This document shows, piece by piece, positions 1 through 8,427 of a stretch of 64,000 nucleotides of DNA. The stretch lies in assembly GCF_004217315.1 (NCBI RefSeq), contig NZ_SGWR01000005.1:62001-126000 (forward strand). Direction: 5' to 3'. This stretch comes from Corticibacter populi. GTDB taxonomy: Bacteria; Pseudomonadota; Gammaproteobacteria; Burkholderiales; Burkholderiaceae_C. Made by a program: the position numbers and the translations under genes. Within the stretch, counting starts at the first letter, position 1. Each line of letters begins with the position of its first letter. The notes under the pieces were generated by a model. That model saw only the letters and a list, made by a program, of their open reading frames with translations, was not told the DNA's origin and did no database searches.

Positions 1-2
1 CC

Positions 3-2549
3 GATTCCGGTCTGACGGCCGGCAAACGGTCGGCTGGTGTGCGCGGCCGGTTTGCCGCTGCCGATGCACTGGCCCTGCTGTTGCGCGATACCGGGCTGGA
101 GGGGCGAGTCGATGGCCGCTTCGTGACCATTGTCCGCACGCTGCCGATGCCGCTCGCCAGCGAAGATAGCCTGCCGGAAGTGAGCGTGACGGCCAGCGCC
201 ATGGATACCGAAGACAAGGACAGCACCTACCGGAGTGCCGGGTCCACCAATGTGCTGACGCGCGATGAGATCGAATTGTTCCGCGGCACCTCGGTCGGCG
301 ACATCTTTAAGGGTACGGCCGGCGTTCTTGTGGGCGAGAACCGCAACAGCGGCGGGCTGGATGTGAACATCCGCGGCATGCAGGGGCAGGGGCGCGTGCC
401 GGTGATCGTCGATGGCGCGCGGCAGGAAACCACGGTGTATCGAGGGTATGCGGGCGTGGCATCGCGCAGCTATGTCGATCCAGACCTGATCGGCGGTATC
501 CAGATCGACAAGGGGCCAGTGATGGGGGCGCAGGGGACCGGTGCCACCGGCGGCTTGGTCAGCATGCGAACCATCAACGCCGACGACATCGTGCGTCCGG
601 GCAAGGACTTCGGCCTGCGTGTGCGTGCGCAGGCCATCGGCAACAACAGCGGCTCGGTGCCGCAGCCAGGCACCCCATCGGGATACAACACCGGCGGAGA
701 TGCGGCCGGAGGAACCGCCGGCGTGTATCGCATCAATTGCGTGATTGCCAGCCTGTGCCAAGGGCCATTCGATATCGCCCATGCACAGGGCTCCACGGAG
801 GGCATGAACCGCCCAGGCCTGTTGAAGCCCAAGAGCTGGGCGGGCAGCGTTGCGCTGGCCAAGCGCCTTGAGGCCGTTGATCTGGTGGCCGCCTACGCGC
901 AGCGTCGGCAGGGCAACTACTATGCGGGCACCAAGGGGCCAGCACCCTACCTGGACCTCTCCGATACCACCAACCGGGGCTTCTATACCGAGGTGCGTCC
1001 GGAGATTGTCGGCGCCACGCGATTCCGTGCCGGCGAGCGCATCGCCAACACCAATTACGAGAGCAAGTCCACGCTGCTCAAAGGCAAGCTCTACCTGGCC
1101 GACGCGCACGAACTGGAGTTGAGCTACCTGCGCTATGACAGCACCTATGGCGAGTTGATGCCTTCCCAGCTGATCTGGCTCGGCCAGGTGCGCCAGACCA
1201 GCAACAGCGAGGTCACCGCCAATACCTACGCGGGTCGCTATCGCTGGAACCCGGCTGACGATGCCATGCTCGACCTGCGCGCCAACCTGTGGCATACCGA
1301 TACCACCAGTCTCAACCGCAACTATTCCGAAGGGGTGTGGAGCAACATGTTCGACATCGGCACCGAGCGTTACAAGCGCTGGGGTGCTGATCTGAGCAAC
1401 AGCATGCAATTCGACCAATGGGGCGGCATCAAGCTCGATTACGGCCTGGCCTACCAGACCGAGAAGGTGCATGGCGATGGTGATGCCAATTCCTTCTCGG
1501 CGGGTGGCCGCGCTGGCAGCCGCAAGGAACTGAGCCTGTTCACTTCGGCGCAGTGGAAGCCGGCTGCCAAGTGGACGCTGGAAGCCGGTATCCGCCATAC
1601 CCGCTTCCAGTCGCAGGACGACAAGCCACGCTATGTGACTGTGGAGAGCGATTACTGTGTCAATCCCGATGCGGAGGGCGATTGCGATCCTGTCATGATG
1701 AAGTCCAGGCGCAGTGGTTCAGCGCCGCTGCTGAGCCTGCAATGGGAGCCGCGTCCGGGGTTGCAGGTGTATGGGCGCTACGCAGAGGCGCTGCGCATGC
1801 CCAGCTTGTTCGAGACCACGGCCGGATTCTCCGTTGCACCGTCGCAGGACATCCACCTCAAGCCCGAACACACCAGGAACAAGGAAATAGGCATCGGCTT
1901 CATGAAGGATGGTCTTTGGCGCAGCAGCGACAAGTTTCGCGCCAAGCTGGCGTACTTCCGCAACCACACCAAGGACTATCTGACGCGCACCATTCCCAAT
2001 ACCTGGGAGGAGGGATCGGGCAGCCAGTTCTTTACGCTGCGCAACATCGAGAGCGTGAGCTTCCATGGCGTCGAGCTGTCGGGCTCCTACGACATGGGGC
2101 GCTTCTTCACGGAACTCAGTGGCACCAAGTACACCTTTGTCGAGACCTGCCATTTCGGTAGCTACCGCCGCATGGAATGCACCGACTACGGTATCGCCGC
2201 CAGCTATGTCAACAACATGATTCCACCCAAGTGGCATGCCAGCGCAACCGTTGGAACCCGCTTGATGGGGCAAAAGCTCACGCTGGGGGCGCGCGGCACT
2301 TTCATGGGGCAGCGCAAACCCACGCCGGAGTACAACGCGCAAGGAGTCGATGGCGGCTTCGCTTCGCCAGTTCCCTGGCACAAGTACACCACCTGGGATC
2401 TGTTTGCCACCTACAAGATCAATGACCGGTTCAGTGTCGATTTCAACATCGACAACCTGACGGATCAGTACTACCTCGACGCCCTCAGTCTGGGTCTGGT
2501 GCCCGCACCCGGACGCAGTGCGCGTCTGAGCGTGACTTGGCTTTTCTGA
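3..2549 (+). CDS. TonB-dependent outer-membrane receptor, probably heme or hemoprotein (5' end missing)
   Basis: The reading frame is open to the left edge, so the true start lies upstream and 848 residues are visible. The first ~40 residues look like an STN (secretin/TonB N-terminal) domain (DALALLLRDTGLEG). A TonB-box-like LPEVSVTAS follows, then a plug domain (NIRGMQGQGRVPVIVDG) and a beta barrel ending in the typical aromatic residue (VTWLF). Paired cysteines in putative loops (INC..SLC, DYC..GDC, ETC..MEC) suggest disulfide-stabilised extracellular loops. The FRAP and NPNL signatures of classical heme receptors are present only in divergent form (LRMPS and HLKPE). The heme assignment therefore rests mainly on the heme oxygenase two genes downstream. 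The family imports iron compounds using TonB-ExbBD energy. An STN domain usually means signalling to an anti-sigma factor, whose genes would lie outside the window. Confidence 0.88.
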   Translation, partial: DSGLTAGKRSAGVRGRFAAADALALLLRDTGLEGRVDGRFVTIVRTLPMPLASEDSLPEVSVTASAMDTEDKDSTYRSAGSTNVLTRDEIELFRGTSVGDIFKGTAGVLVGENRNSGGLDVNIRGMQGQGRVPVIVDGARQETTVYRGYAGVASRSYVDPDLIGGIQIDKGPVMGAQGTGATGGLVSMRTINADDIVRPGKDFGLRVRAQAIGNNSGSVPQPGTPSGYNTGGDAAGGTAGVYRINCVIASLCQGPFDIAHAQGSTEGMNRPGLLKPKSWAGSVALAKRLEAVDLVAAYAQRRQGNYYAGTKGPAPYLDLSDTTNRGFYTEVRPEIVGATRFRAGERIANTNYESKSTLLKGKLYLADAHELELSYLRYDSTYGELMPSQLIWLGQVRQTSNSEVTANTYAGRYRWNPADDAMLDLRANLWHTDTTSLNRNYSEGVWSNMFDIGTERYKRWGADLSNSMQFDQWGGIKLDYGLAYQTEKVHGDGDANSFSAGGRAGSRKELSLFTSAQWKPAAKWTLEAGIRHTRFQSQDDKPRYVTVESDYCVNPDAEGDCDPVMMKSRRSGSAPLLSLQWEPRPGLQVYGRYAEALRMPSLFETTAGFSVAPSQDIHLKPEHTRNKEIGIGFMKDGLWRSSDKFRAKLAYFRNHTKDYLTRTIPNTWEEGSGSQFFTLRNIESVSFHGVELSGSYDMGRFFTELSGTKYTFVETCHFGSYRRMECTDYGIAASYVNNMIPPKWHASATVGTRLMGQKLTLGARGTFMGQRKPTPEYNAQGVDGGFASPVPWHKYTTWDLFATYKINDRFSVDFNIDNLTDQYYLDALSLGLVPAPGRSARLSVTWLF

Positions 2550-2648
2550 GCAGTTTGATTCATTGGATGCAGGAGCAGCAGGCCGGCTGCCTTCGCACTC
2601 TTCATTCGTTAGAGCAAGTTAGAGCAAATAGAAGACAAAGGAAAAATC

Positions 2649-5222
2649 ATGCAAACTTCATTGCGCAACCGACTCGCTGTGCTGGCCGCGGCGTCTGCAT
2701 TGTTTCTTGCCGCCTGTGGGGGCGGTGGTGGTGGGGACTCCGTTCCCGTCGCGCCTACCAACCCGCCAACGGCCGCGGCTTCTGCTGATCAGACCAGCGT
2801 GCTGGCCGGTGCCACCGTGACCCTTGATGGTACGGCCAGTACCACGCCCAACGTGGGGACACTGACCTACCTGTGGACCATCGAGAAAAAGCCGCAGGGC
2901 AGTGTCGCCAGCTTGTCCGATGCGACGGCAGCCAAGCCCACCTTCACGCCGGATCTTCCCGGCGAATATGTCATCACGCTCGTGGTCAATGACGGTACGG
3001 CCAGCAGCAGCACCGCAGCGGTCACGCTTGCCGTGAGCAATCCCAATCCGGTAGCGATTCCCGCTCTGGTGGAAATCAATCAGTTGATGGGAACGACCGT
3101 GCAGCTTGATGGCACACCCAGTCAGCCGCCCGCCGGTGGCAGCGCTGCTGGCCTGAGCTACAGCTGGACACTGACCCAAAAGCCGGAAGGCAGTGCAGCC
3201 GAGCTGGACAATCCTCACCATGTGCAGCCCCGCTTCGTGGCCGACAAGGATGGCACCTACAAAGCATCCCTGGTGGTGTATCACGGAGCCAAGACCAGCG
3301 CGCCGGCTGAAGTGATCATCAAGATCGGCGCGCTCAACGCGATTCCCCAGGCGGACATCGTGGCGGACGTCGAGAACGCCGTGCGTGGTGAGCGCATAGA
3401 GCTCGACGGCAGCGGCAGCAGCGACGCGGATGGAGACGCGCTGACCTATCGTTGGCTGGTGACGTCGAAACCCATTGGATCAGAAGCCACGCTGGAAAAT
3501 GCCAACAAGGCCAAGGCCAGTTTCACCCCTGACTTCGCGGGAACCTACAGCATCGGTCTGACCGTATTCGACGGCAAGGCCAGTGGCGGCAAGCAGCTCA
3601 ACATCAAGGTCATCAAGCCCGAAGGCGCGCCCAATACGAAGCCGGTCGCCCGCATCACGGCTCCATGGAGCAAGACCTGGGAGGCCGAGCGTGGCGATTC
3701 GATCAACATGACCGCCGCGTACTCCTACGACATCGACGGCGACAGCCTGTACACGGGGCGCGAGTTCACTCTGTTGCGCGCTCCCGAAGGCTACGACGCG
3801 GCCGCCAACTTCAAGGCACAGACATTCGTGGGAACGCACTATGGTGATTACGAGGTGCGACTGCGCGTCTTCGACGGCACGGACTGGAGCGATCCTGTCA
3901 CGGCCACCTACACCGTCATCAATGGCGCGAACCGCCCGCCTCAGGCCGCCGCCAGTGTCATGGGCAGCAGTGGTGTCGTGGGTGTCGGCAATACCGTCAC
4001 CATCACCGCGGAAGGCAGCAGCGATCCGGATGGCAACCGCATGACGTACCAATGGACCTTGCTGGACAAGCCGGACAACAGCAATGTCTCGCTGACAGGT
4101 GCAAGCAGCATGAACGCCACTTTCGTTCCTGACCAGCCGGGGCAGTACCGCTTCGACCTGCTCGTTACCGATGAACATGGCTACCCCAGCACCGACCGCA
4201 TTTCGGTGACTCCGAGAACCCTGGTTGTGAACGCCAAGAGCGTCAACAATGCGCCCATCGGCCGCATTTCCCTCAGCGGTCCGGCATTCACGCAAAAGCA
4301 GCCCATGCTGATCGGCAAGAGCGGCAACACCATCCAGTACAACACCGGCACCACTTCCACCCGAGTGGACAAGTGGAACAGCATGCTGTTCCAGCCCAAT
4401 GGGTATGACCCTGACGGCGATCCGCTGAGCTATCTGTGGACACTTTCCGCCGAGCCGGCCGGCAGTGAGCTGGCGCATCCCAGCGACTACTTCTGCGCGG
4501 CCACCGGCAGCAATAGCTATCCAGGCACCTCAGTGATCGCGCTGGAGGACTGGATCGCGGAAGGACTGAGCATCCGCAACTGGACATGCAACAGCTTCAG
4601 CTTTGCGCCAACCGTAACGGGACGCTATGTGATTGACCTCGCGGTCAGCGACGGCATCGATTTCGGCGGGCCCTACGCGATGGAAGTCCATGCGTCCAGC
4701 CGAGAGGATTACCCCAACCTGCTTCTCGAAGATATCAGGCAACAGCATGGCTGGTCCAATGCCGACCAACAGCTGGTATTCAATATCGCCAAGGATGATG
4801 ACGTCCTGGCCGTCCAGCGGATATTCCCGTTCGAAGGGACGGCTGTCAGCGAGTATGCGGGCAATGCCGTCATCGCAGGCGCGGACATCATTCGCACCGG
4901 ATTCACAAACGGTTTCCGTGGTGACTTCGTCGTGCGCAGCTTCCGGCTGTCTGCCGTGGGGGGCGACTACACCATCACCAACCTGAAGGCTGTCGATGCC
5001 GATGGCGCCTTCACTCCCAAGTTCGTTGGCCTCCAGGACAACCAGATCATCAAGAAAGGCGACAGCGTGGAGTTCCAACTGGTCTGGCCCATCGACCGCC
5101 TGCCGGCGCTTGGCGAGAGCGGCAGGGTGGTTGCTGACAAACGCAACCTGAGCTGGTCATTCGGGATCAAGGAAGAGCCCGACTTCACCTTCCATTTCAA
5201 CCCGACCATCGGGGTGTACTGA
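2649..5222 (+). CDS. PKD-repeat lipoprotein of the heme locus
   Basis: 857 residues. The N-terminus is a lipoprotein signal with lipobox LAAC and a glycine-rich linker (CGGGGGG), so the protein is probably anchored in the outer membrane. About five PKD/immunoglobulin-like repeats of ~95-100 residues follow (roughly residues 36-530), with the usual D-G-D-x-L-x-Y-x-W and Y-x-x-x-L-x-V-x-D-G cores. A longer, insert-bearing sixth repeat (~531-685) has two cysteines. The last ~170 residues do not look like PKD and I do not recognise them. The start is ATG after AAAGGA. It lies 99 bp behind the TonB receptor and before the heme oxygenase, which suggests a role in capturing or presenting the receptor's ligand; that role is inference. 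It could instead be an adhesin-like surface protein. Confidence 0.8.
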   Translation: MQTSLRNRLAVLAAASALFLAACGGGGGGDSVPVAPTNPPTAAASADQTSVLAGATVTLDGTASTTPNVGTLTYLWTIEKKPQGSVASLSDATAAKPTFTPDLPGEYVITLVVNDGTASSSTAAVTLAVSNPNPVAIPALVEINQLMGTTVQLDGTPSQPPAGGSAAGLSYSWTLTQKPEGSAAELDNPHHVQPRFVADKDGTYKASLVVYHGAKTSAPAEVIIKIGALNAIPQADIVADVENAVRGERIELDGSGSSDADGDALTYRWLVTSKPIGSEATLENANKAKASFTPDFAGTYSIGLTVFDGKASGGKQLNIKVIKPEGAPNTKPVARITAPWSKTWEAERGDSINMTAAYSYDIDGDSLYTGREFTLLRAPEGYDAAANFKAQTFVGTHYGDYEVRLRVFDGTDWSDPVTATYTVINGANRPPQAAASVMGSSGVVGVGNTVTITAEGSSDPDGNRMTYQWTLLDKPDNSNVSLTGASSMNATFVPDQPGQYRFDLLVTDEHGYPSTDRISVTPRTLVVNAKSVNNAPIGRISLSGPAFTQKQPMLIGKSGNTIQYNTGTTSTRVDKWNSMLFQPNGYDPDGDPLSYLWTLSAEPAGSELAHPSDYFCAATGSNSYPGTSVIALEDWIAEGLSIRNWTCNSFSFAPTVTGRYVIDLAVSDGIDFGGPYAMEVHASSREDYPNLLLEDIRQQHGWSNADQQLVFNIAKDDDVLAVQRIFPFEGTAVSEYAGNAVIAGADIIRTGFTNGFRGDFVVRSFRLSAVGGDYTITNLKAVDADGAFTPKFVGLQDNQIIKKGDSVEFQLVWPIDRLPALGESGRVVADKRNLSWSFGIKEEPDFTFHFNPTIGVY

Positions 5223-5250
5223 ACCCCGGGCAGGCATCTGCCTCTCCCGC

Positions 5251-5280
5251 TGGCAGAAAGCGCCATGGCGCTTTCTGCCA
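5251..5280. repeat. Perfect 30-bp palindrome between the PKD lipoprotein and heme oxygenase genes
   Basis: The 15-base arm TGGCAGAAAGCGCCA is followed directly by its exact reverse complement, centred on CCATGG. It starts 29 bp after the lipoprotein stop codon. As RNA it would fold into a very stable hairpin. No T-run follows (next bases AAGCCATTTCC), so a classical intrinsic terminator is doubtful. It may be an attenuator, an mRNA 3'-end stabiliser or a regulator-binding palindrome. Confidence 0.75.
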
Positions 5281-5337
5281 AAGCCATTTCCGGATTTGAG
5301 AATCATGACGACAGCGACCCTTGCCAAGGATTTCAAG

Positions 5338-5931
5338 ATGACAGGCCGTCGAGCCATGCTGAAGGACGCGACGCGCGGTGTTCACGAGCAACTGGACCGT
5401 CGCCTGATGGCGTTTCGGCCGTTCGCCGATCGGCAGCGCTATCAAGCCTTCCTGCACACCCAGTACCGACTGCATCGGGATGTCGAGGCGCTATACGTTG
5501 CGCCGGCACTCAATGCCGTGTTGCCGCAACTGGCCGAACGCAGCCGGCTGGCACTGGTCGAGCAGGACCTGTGCGACCTGGGCGTGGCCCTGCCGTTGGC
5601 GGGTTTGCCTGAACCGCGTTTTGCTGCCGGGGCGGATGTGGACCTGTCCACCGCGCTGGGCTGGCTCTATGCCGTCGAGGGCTCCAATATTGGCGCGGCC
5701 TTCCTGCTCAAGGCCGCTGCGGCACTGGAGCTGGGCGGCCAGTTCGGCGCGCGTCACCTGGCTCCGCACCCTGATGGCCGCGCCGCGCACTGGCGCGACT
5801 TCATCGCCCAGTTCGACGAAGTGACGCTGCCGGCAGATGATGAGCCGCGGAGCGTCGAGGGTGCCAATGCGGCCTTTGCGCAGGCGCTGGCCTACGTTGA
5901 GCAATACTGCCCGCTGCCCCCAACTGCTTGA
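5338..5931 (+). CDS. Biliverdin-producing heme oxygenase
   Basis: 197 residues from this start. Heme oxygenases open the heme ring to release iron, CO and biliverdin in the cytoplasm. The proximal heme ligand is the histidine in RGVHEQLDRR near the N-terminus. The distal glycine-rich helix appears as YAVEGSNIGAAF. Length and all-helical character fit the bacterial HemO/PigA/BphO family. ATG at 5338 was chosen because AAGGA lies 7 bases upstream. ATG at 5305, in the same frame, would add 11 residues and has a poorer ribosome site. The gene closes the logical path receptor, surface lipoprotein, heme degradation. It ends 16 bp before the TPR gene, so those two are probably co-transcribed. Confidence 0.88.
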   Translation: MTGRRAMLKDATRGVHEQLDRRLMAFRPFADRQRYQAFLHTQYRLHRDVEALYVAPALNAVLPQLAERSRLALVEQDLCDLGVALPLAGLPEPRFAAGADVDLSTALGWLYAVEGSNIGAAFLLKAAAALELGGQFGARHLAPHPDGRAAHWRDFIAQFDEVTLPADDEPRSVEGANAAFAQALAYVEQYCPLPPTA

Positions 5932-5947
5932 GGGAAGGAGTCGCCGC

Positions 5948-7378
5948 ATGTTTGCAAGCCATGCATGCCTGGGCCGATGCCCAACATGGCGGCAATGCGC
6001 AGTGGCCGCGGCAATGGCGTGGGGTTTCACCGCCCTGGCTGCCGGCAGCGACATGACCGCAACAAGCCAGCAAGCCTGGCAGCAGCGCTACGACAGCGCG
6101 CAGGCCGCCTATGCTGCGGATGAGCTGGACGCTGCCGAGCAGGCCGCGCGGCAGGCACTGGTGCAGGCGCGTGCCGGCCAGGGCCAGACCCAGCCCTTCA
6201 TTGCCAGCAGTCTCAATGTGCTGGCGTTGGTGCGCCAGCGCCAGGGCCATGCCGACGAGGCGCAGCAACTGCTGCGCGAGGCCCTGCAGATCAGCGAACA
6301 AACATTGGGCCCGCACGCCAACACGGCATTGCTGGCCTTCAACCTCGGTCAGGTGCAGGAAGAACGCGGGGGCGAGCGCCGGCACCTGGCTCTGCAAAGT
6401 TACCGGCGTGCGCTGCAAATTGCCGAAGCGCTGCCCGGTGATGCGGCCGCGGCGCAACTGCGACAGCAGGCCCTGGCGGCGTTGAGCCGTGTGCACGAGA
6501 GTCTGGGCGAAAAGGAACAGGCGCGCAGCTACAACCAGCGTTTGCGCGAAGGCGAGGCAGCCATCCCTGACCAGCTCAAGGCCCTGGCCTTGCTGCGGCA
6601 CGGCCGGGAATTGCAGCAGCAAGGGCAATGGCAGCAGGCGCAGGTTGCGCTGGAACAAAGCCTGCAGCTTCATGAACGCGAGTACGGTAAAGATGCGGTG
6701 GAGCTGGTGCCGGTGTTGACGGCGCTGGGCAACCTGCATCACGCCCGCGGCAAGCATGAGCAGGCCGTGCCGCTGCACCAGTGGGCGGTGCGGATTCTCC
6801 GGGCCAGGGAACCTGACAGCCGTGCGTTGGCCGGGCACCTGAGCGAGTTGGGGCTGTGGCATGGACAGCGTGGCGAACTGGAGCAGGCGCGCGCATTCTT
6901 TGAGCAGGCCTTGGCGCTGGTGCGCCGCCAGCAGGAAGGCCATCCCAGCTTGGCCGAGGCCGATCTCGTCAGCAGCCTTGCGCAGCTTGAAGGCACGCAG
7001 GGCAGGATGGAAGAAGCCAAGTTACTGCACCAGCAGGCACTGGCACAGTACCGCAGGCTGGAGGAGACGCCGGCTGCGTTGCTGGGCCAGGCACGCAGCC
7101 TGAATTACCTGGCCGGGTTCGAGCACCGTCGGCGGCGGTTTGCCGAAGCCGAGCCGCAGTTCCTGCAGGCGCTGGCGCTGATGGAGCGTGCGCTGGGCGC
7201 GGAGGATGCACAGCTGCTGCCGGTGTTGCAGAACCTGGAGGCGCTGTACCTGAGCCAGGGGCGGGTGGCACAGGCGCGACCGTACCAGCTGCGCGTGCAG
7301 GCACTGGAGTCGGCGCAAGGACAAAAGCATGATGAGCAATCGGCGTTGGCGGGGCCGCGACCGGACGATGGACCGTGA
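5948..7378 (+). CDS. Periplasmic tetratricopeptide-repeat protein
   Basis: 476 residues. A signal peptide is likely: a hydrophobic stretch ending in ALAA precedes G-S-D. Nearly the whole mature protein is made of TPR helices of the kinesin-light-chain type (about 42 residues per unit, for example LNVLALVRQRQGHADEAQQLLREAL). Such proteins are scaffolds for protein-protein contacts and no catalytic motif is visible. The start is ATG after AAGGAG. The open frame extends further upstream inside heme oxygenase but without a ribosome site. Its place between heme oxygenase and the DUF454 gene suggests it belongs to the heme locus; its partner is unknown. Confidence 0.8.
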   Translation: MFASHACLGRCPTWRQCAVAAAMAWGFTALAAGSDMTATSQQAWQQRYDSAQAAYAADELDAAEQAARQALVQARAGQGQTQPFIASSLNVLALVRQRQGHADEAQQLLREALQISEQTLGPHANTALLAFNLGQVQEERGGERRHLALQSYRRALQIAEALPGDAAAAQLRQQALAALSRVHESLGEKEQARSYNQRLREGEAAIPDQLKALALLRHGRELQQQGQWQQAQVALEQSLQLHEREYGKDAVELVPVLTALGNLHHARGKHEQAVPLHQWAVRILRAREPDSRALAGHLSELGLWHGQRGELEQARAFFEQALALVRRQQEGHPSLAEADLVSSLAQLEGTQGRMEEAKLLHQQALAQYRRLEETPAALLGQARSLNYLAGFEHRRRRFAEAEPQFLQALALMERALGAEDAQLLPVLQNLEALYLSQGRVAQARPYQLRVQALESAQGQKHDEQSALAGPRPDDGP

Positions 7379-7808
7379 GCATGCGCAACCGGTTGCGCAA
7401 CTGGCCGACGTCCACCAGCAGCCACTGCCGCAACCCTTGGCGCGCTCGCGCCTGCTGCGTGCCGTCTGGCTGACCGTGGCGGTGCTGAGCCTGGGCGTGG
7501 CCTGCGTGGGCGTGGTGGTGCCTGGGCTGCCGAGCACGGAGTTCGTGCTGCTGTCGGCCTGGGCGGGGGCGCGCGGCTCGAGCCGGTTCCACAGCTGGTT
7601 GCTGAGGCACCGGCTGTTCGGGCCAATGCTGCGCAACTGGCGCGATGGCAGAAAGGTCAGCCGGCGTGCCAAGTGGGCAGCGAGCGTGTCGATGCTGTTG
7701 TGCTCATGGCTGATGCTGTGGACAATCCCGCACCGGGTGCCGGTGTGGATCGCCATCGGCTGCATGGCGGGGGTACAGTTCTGGCTCTGGCGCAGGCCCG
7801 AGCCTTGA
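7329..7808 (+). CDS. DUF454 (YbaN-like) inner-membrane protein
   Basis: 159 residues. Two hydrophobic segments at the N-terminal side (TVAVLSLGVACVGVVVPGLPSTEFVLLSAW) and one or two near the C-terminus flank a basic loop containing FHSWLLRHRLFGPMLRNWR. This pattern, with PGLPSTEF, is characteristic of the DUF454/YbaN family, whose biochemical function is unknown. The start at 7329 has AAGGA about 8 bases upstream and lies 50 bp inside the TPR gene, indicating translational coupling. A later ATG at 7368 would remove 13 residues. DUF454 genes are, to my knowledge, often near heme-utilisation genes, which agrees with this context. Confidence 0.82.
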   Translation: MMSNRRWRGRDRTMDREHAQPVAQLADVHQQPLPQPLARSRLLRAVWLTVAVLSLGVACVGVVVPGLPSTEFVLLSAWAGARGSSRFHSWLLRHRLFGPMLRNWRDGRKVSRRAKWAASVSMLLCSWLMLWTIPHRVPVWIAIGCMAGVQFWLWRRPEP

Positions 7809-7997
7809 GGAAGCGCGGAGTCATCCAACCCTGTCGCCGTGTCCCGATCCGGGGAGCGGCGATCCGGACGAATGAATCAGCGTTTCCTTGCGTGCCATGT
7901 GCGGCTCGTTTTCATCGGGCCATCGCATCGAATCGCGGATACGCCATGGCCGCATCCGCATGACCGAGTTTCAGGAAACCAAGCAAGGAGAAGTTGC

Positions 7998-8396
7998 ATG
8001 TCCAGACTTTTTATCGTCCTGGCCGGCCTGTTCGGCGCCATCGGGGTCGCCATGGGGGCGTACACCGCGCATGGGCTGGGCTTCATTGCCTCGCCGCAGG
8101 CGCGCGAGGCGGCGCGCATGAGCATGGGCTCGGCGGTGCATTACCAGTTGCTGCATGCCGTGGTGCTGCTGCTGATCGGCCTCTGGTTCCGCCAGACCGG
8201 CGGCAACCGGGCGCTGGTTGCGGCGGCGGCGCTGTTCTGCCTGGGCATCGTGCTGTTTTGCGGCCTGATCTATCTGCAGACACTCACCAGTGTGCAGAGC
8301 CTGCGTCCCTTCGTTCCATGGGGGGGGACCAGCTTCATCCTGGCCTGGCTGGCGTTGGCGCTGGCGGGTTGGCTGGAGGCCGGCAGGCCAATCTGA
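7998..8396 (+). CDS. DUF423 small integral-membrane protein
   Basis: 132 residues with four hydrophobic helices. It starts MSRLFIVLAGLFGAIGVAMGAYTAHGL and contains the family-typical Y-H-x-L-L-H-A segment (VHYQLLHAVVLLLIGLW). The start is ATG after AAGGAG; the upstream extension of the frame has no ribosome site. The family (YwdK/YgdD-like) is widespread and of unknown function. The C-terminal part contains eight consecutive G bases (8320-8327) coding W-G-G. It lies 189 bp downstream of the DUF454 gene and may be a separate transcription unit. Confidence 0.85.
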   Translation: MSRLFIVLAGLFGAIGVAMGAYTAHGLGFIASPQAREAARMSMGSAVHYQLLHAVVLLLIGLWFRQTGGNRALVAAAALFCLGIVLFCGLIYLQTLTSVQSLRPFVPWGGTSFILAWLALALAGWLEAGRPI

Positions 8397-8427
8397 GAAT
8401 CGTTTTGAGATCAGGCTTGCGGGTGAC

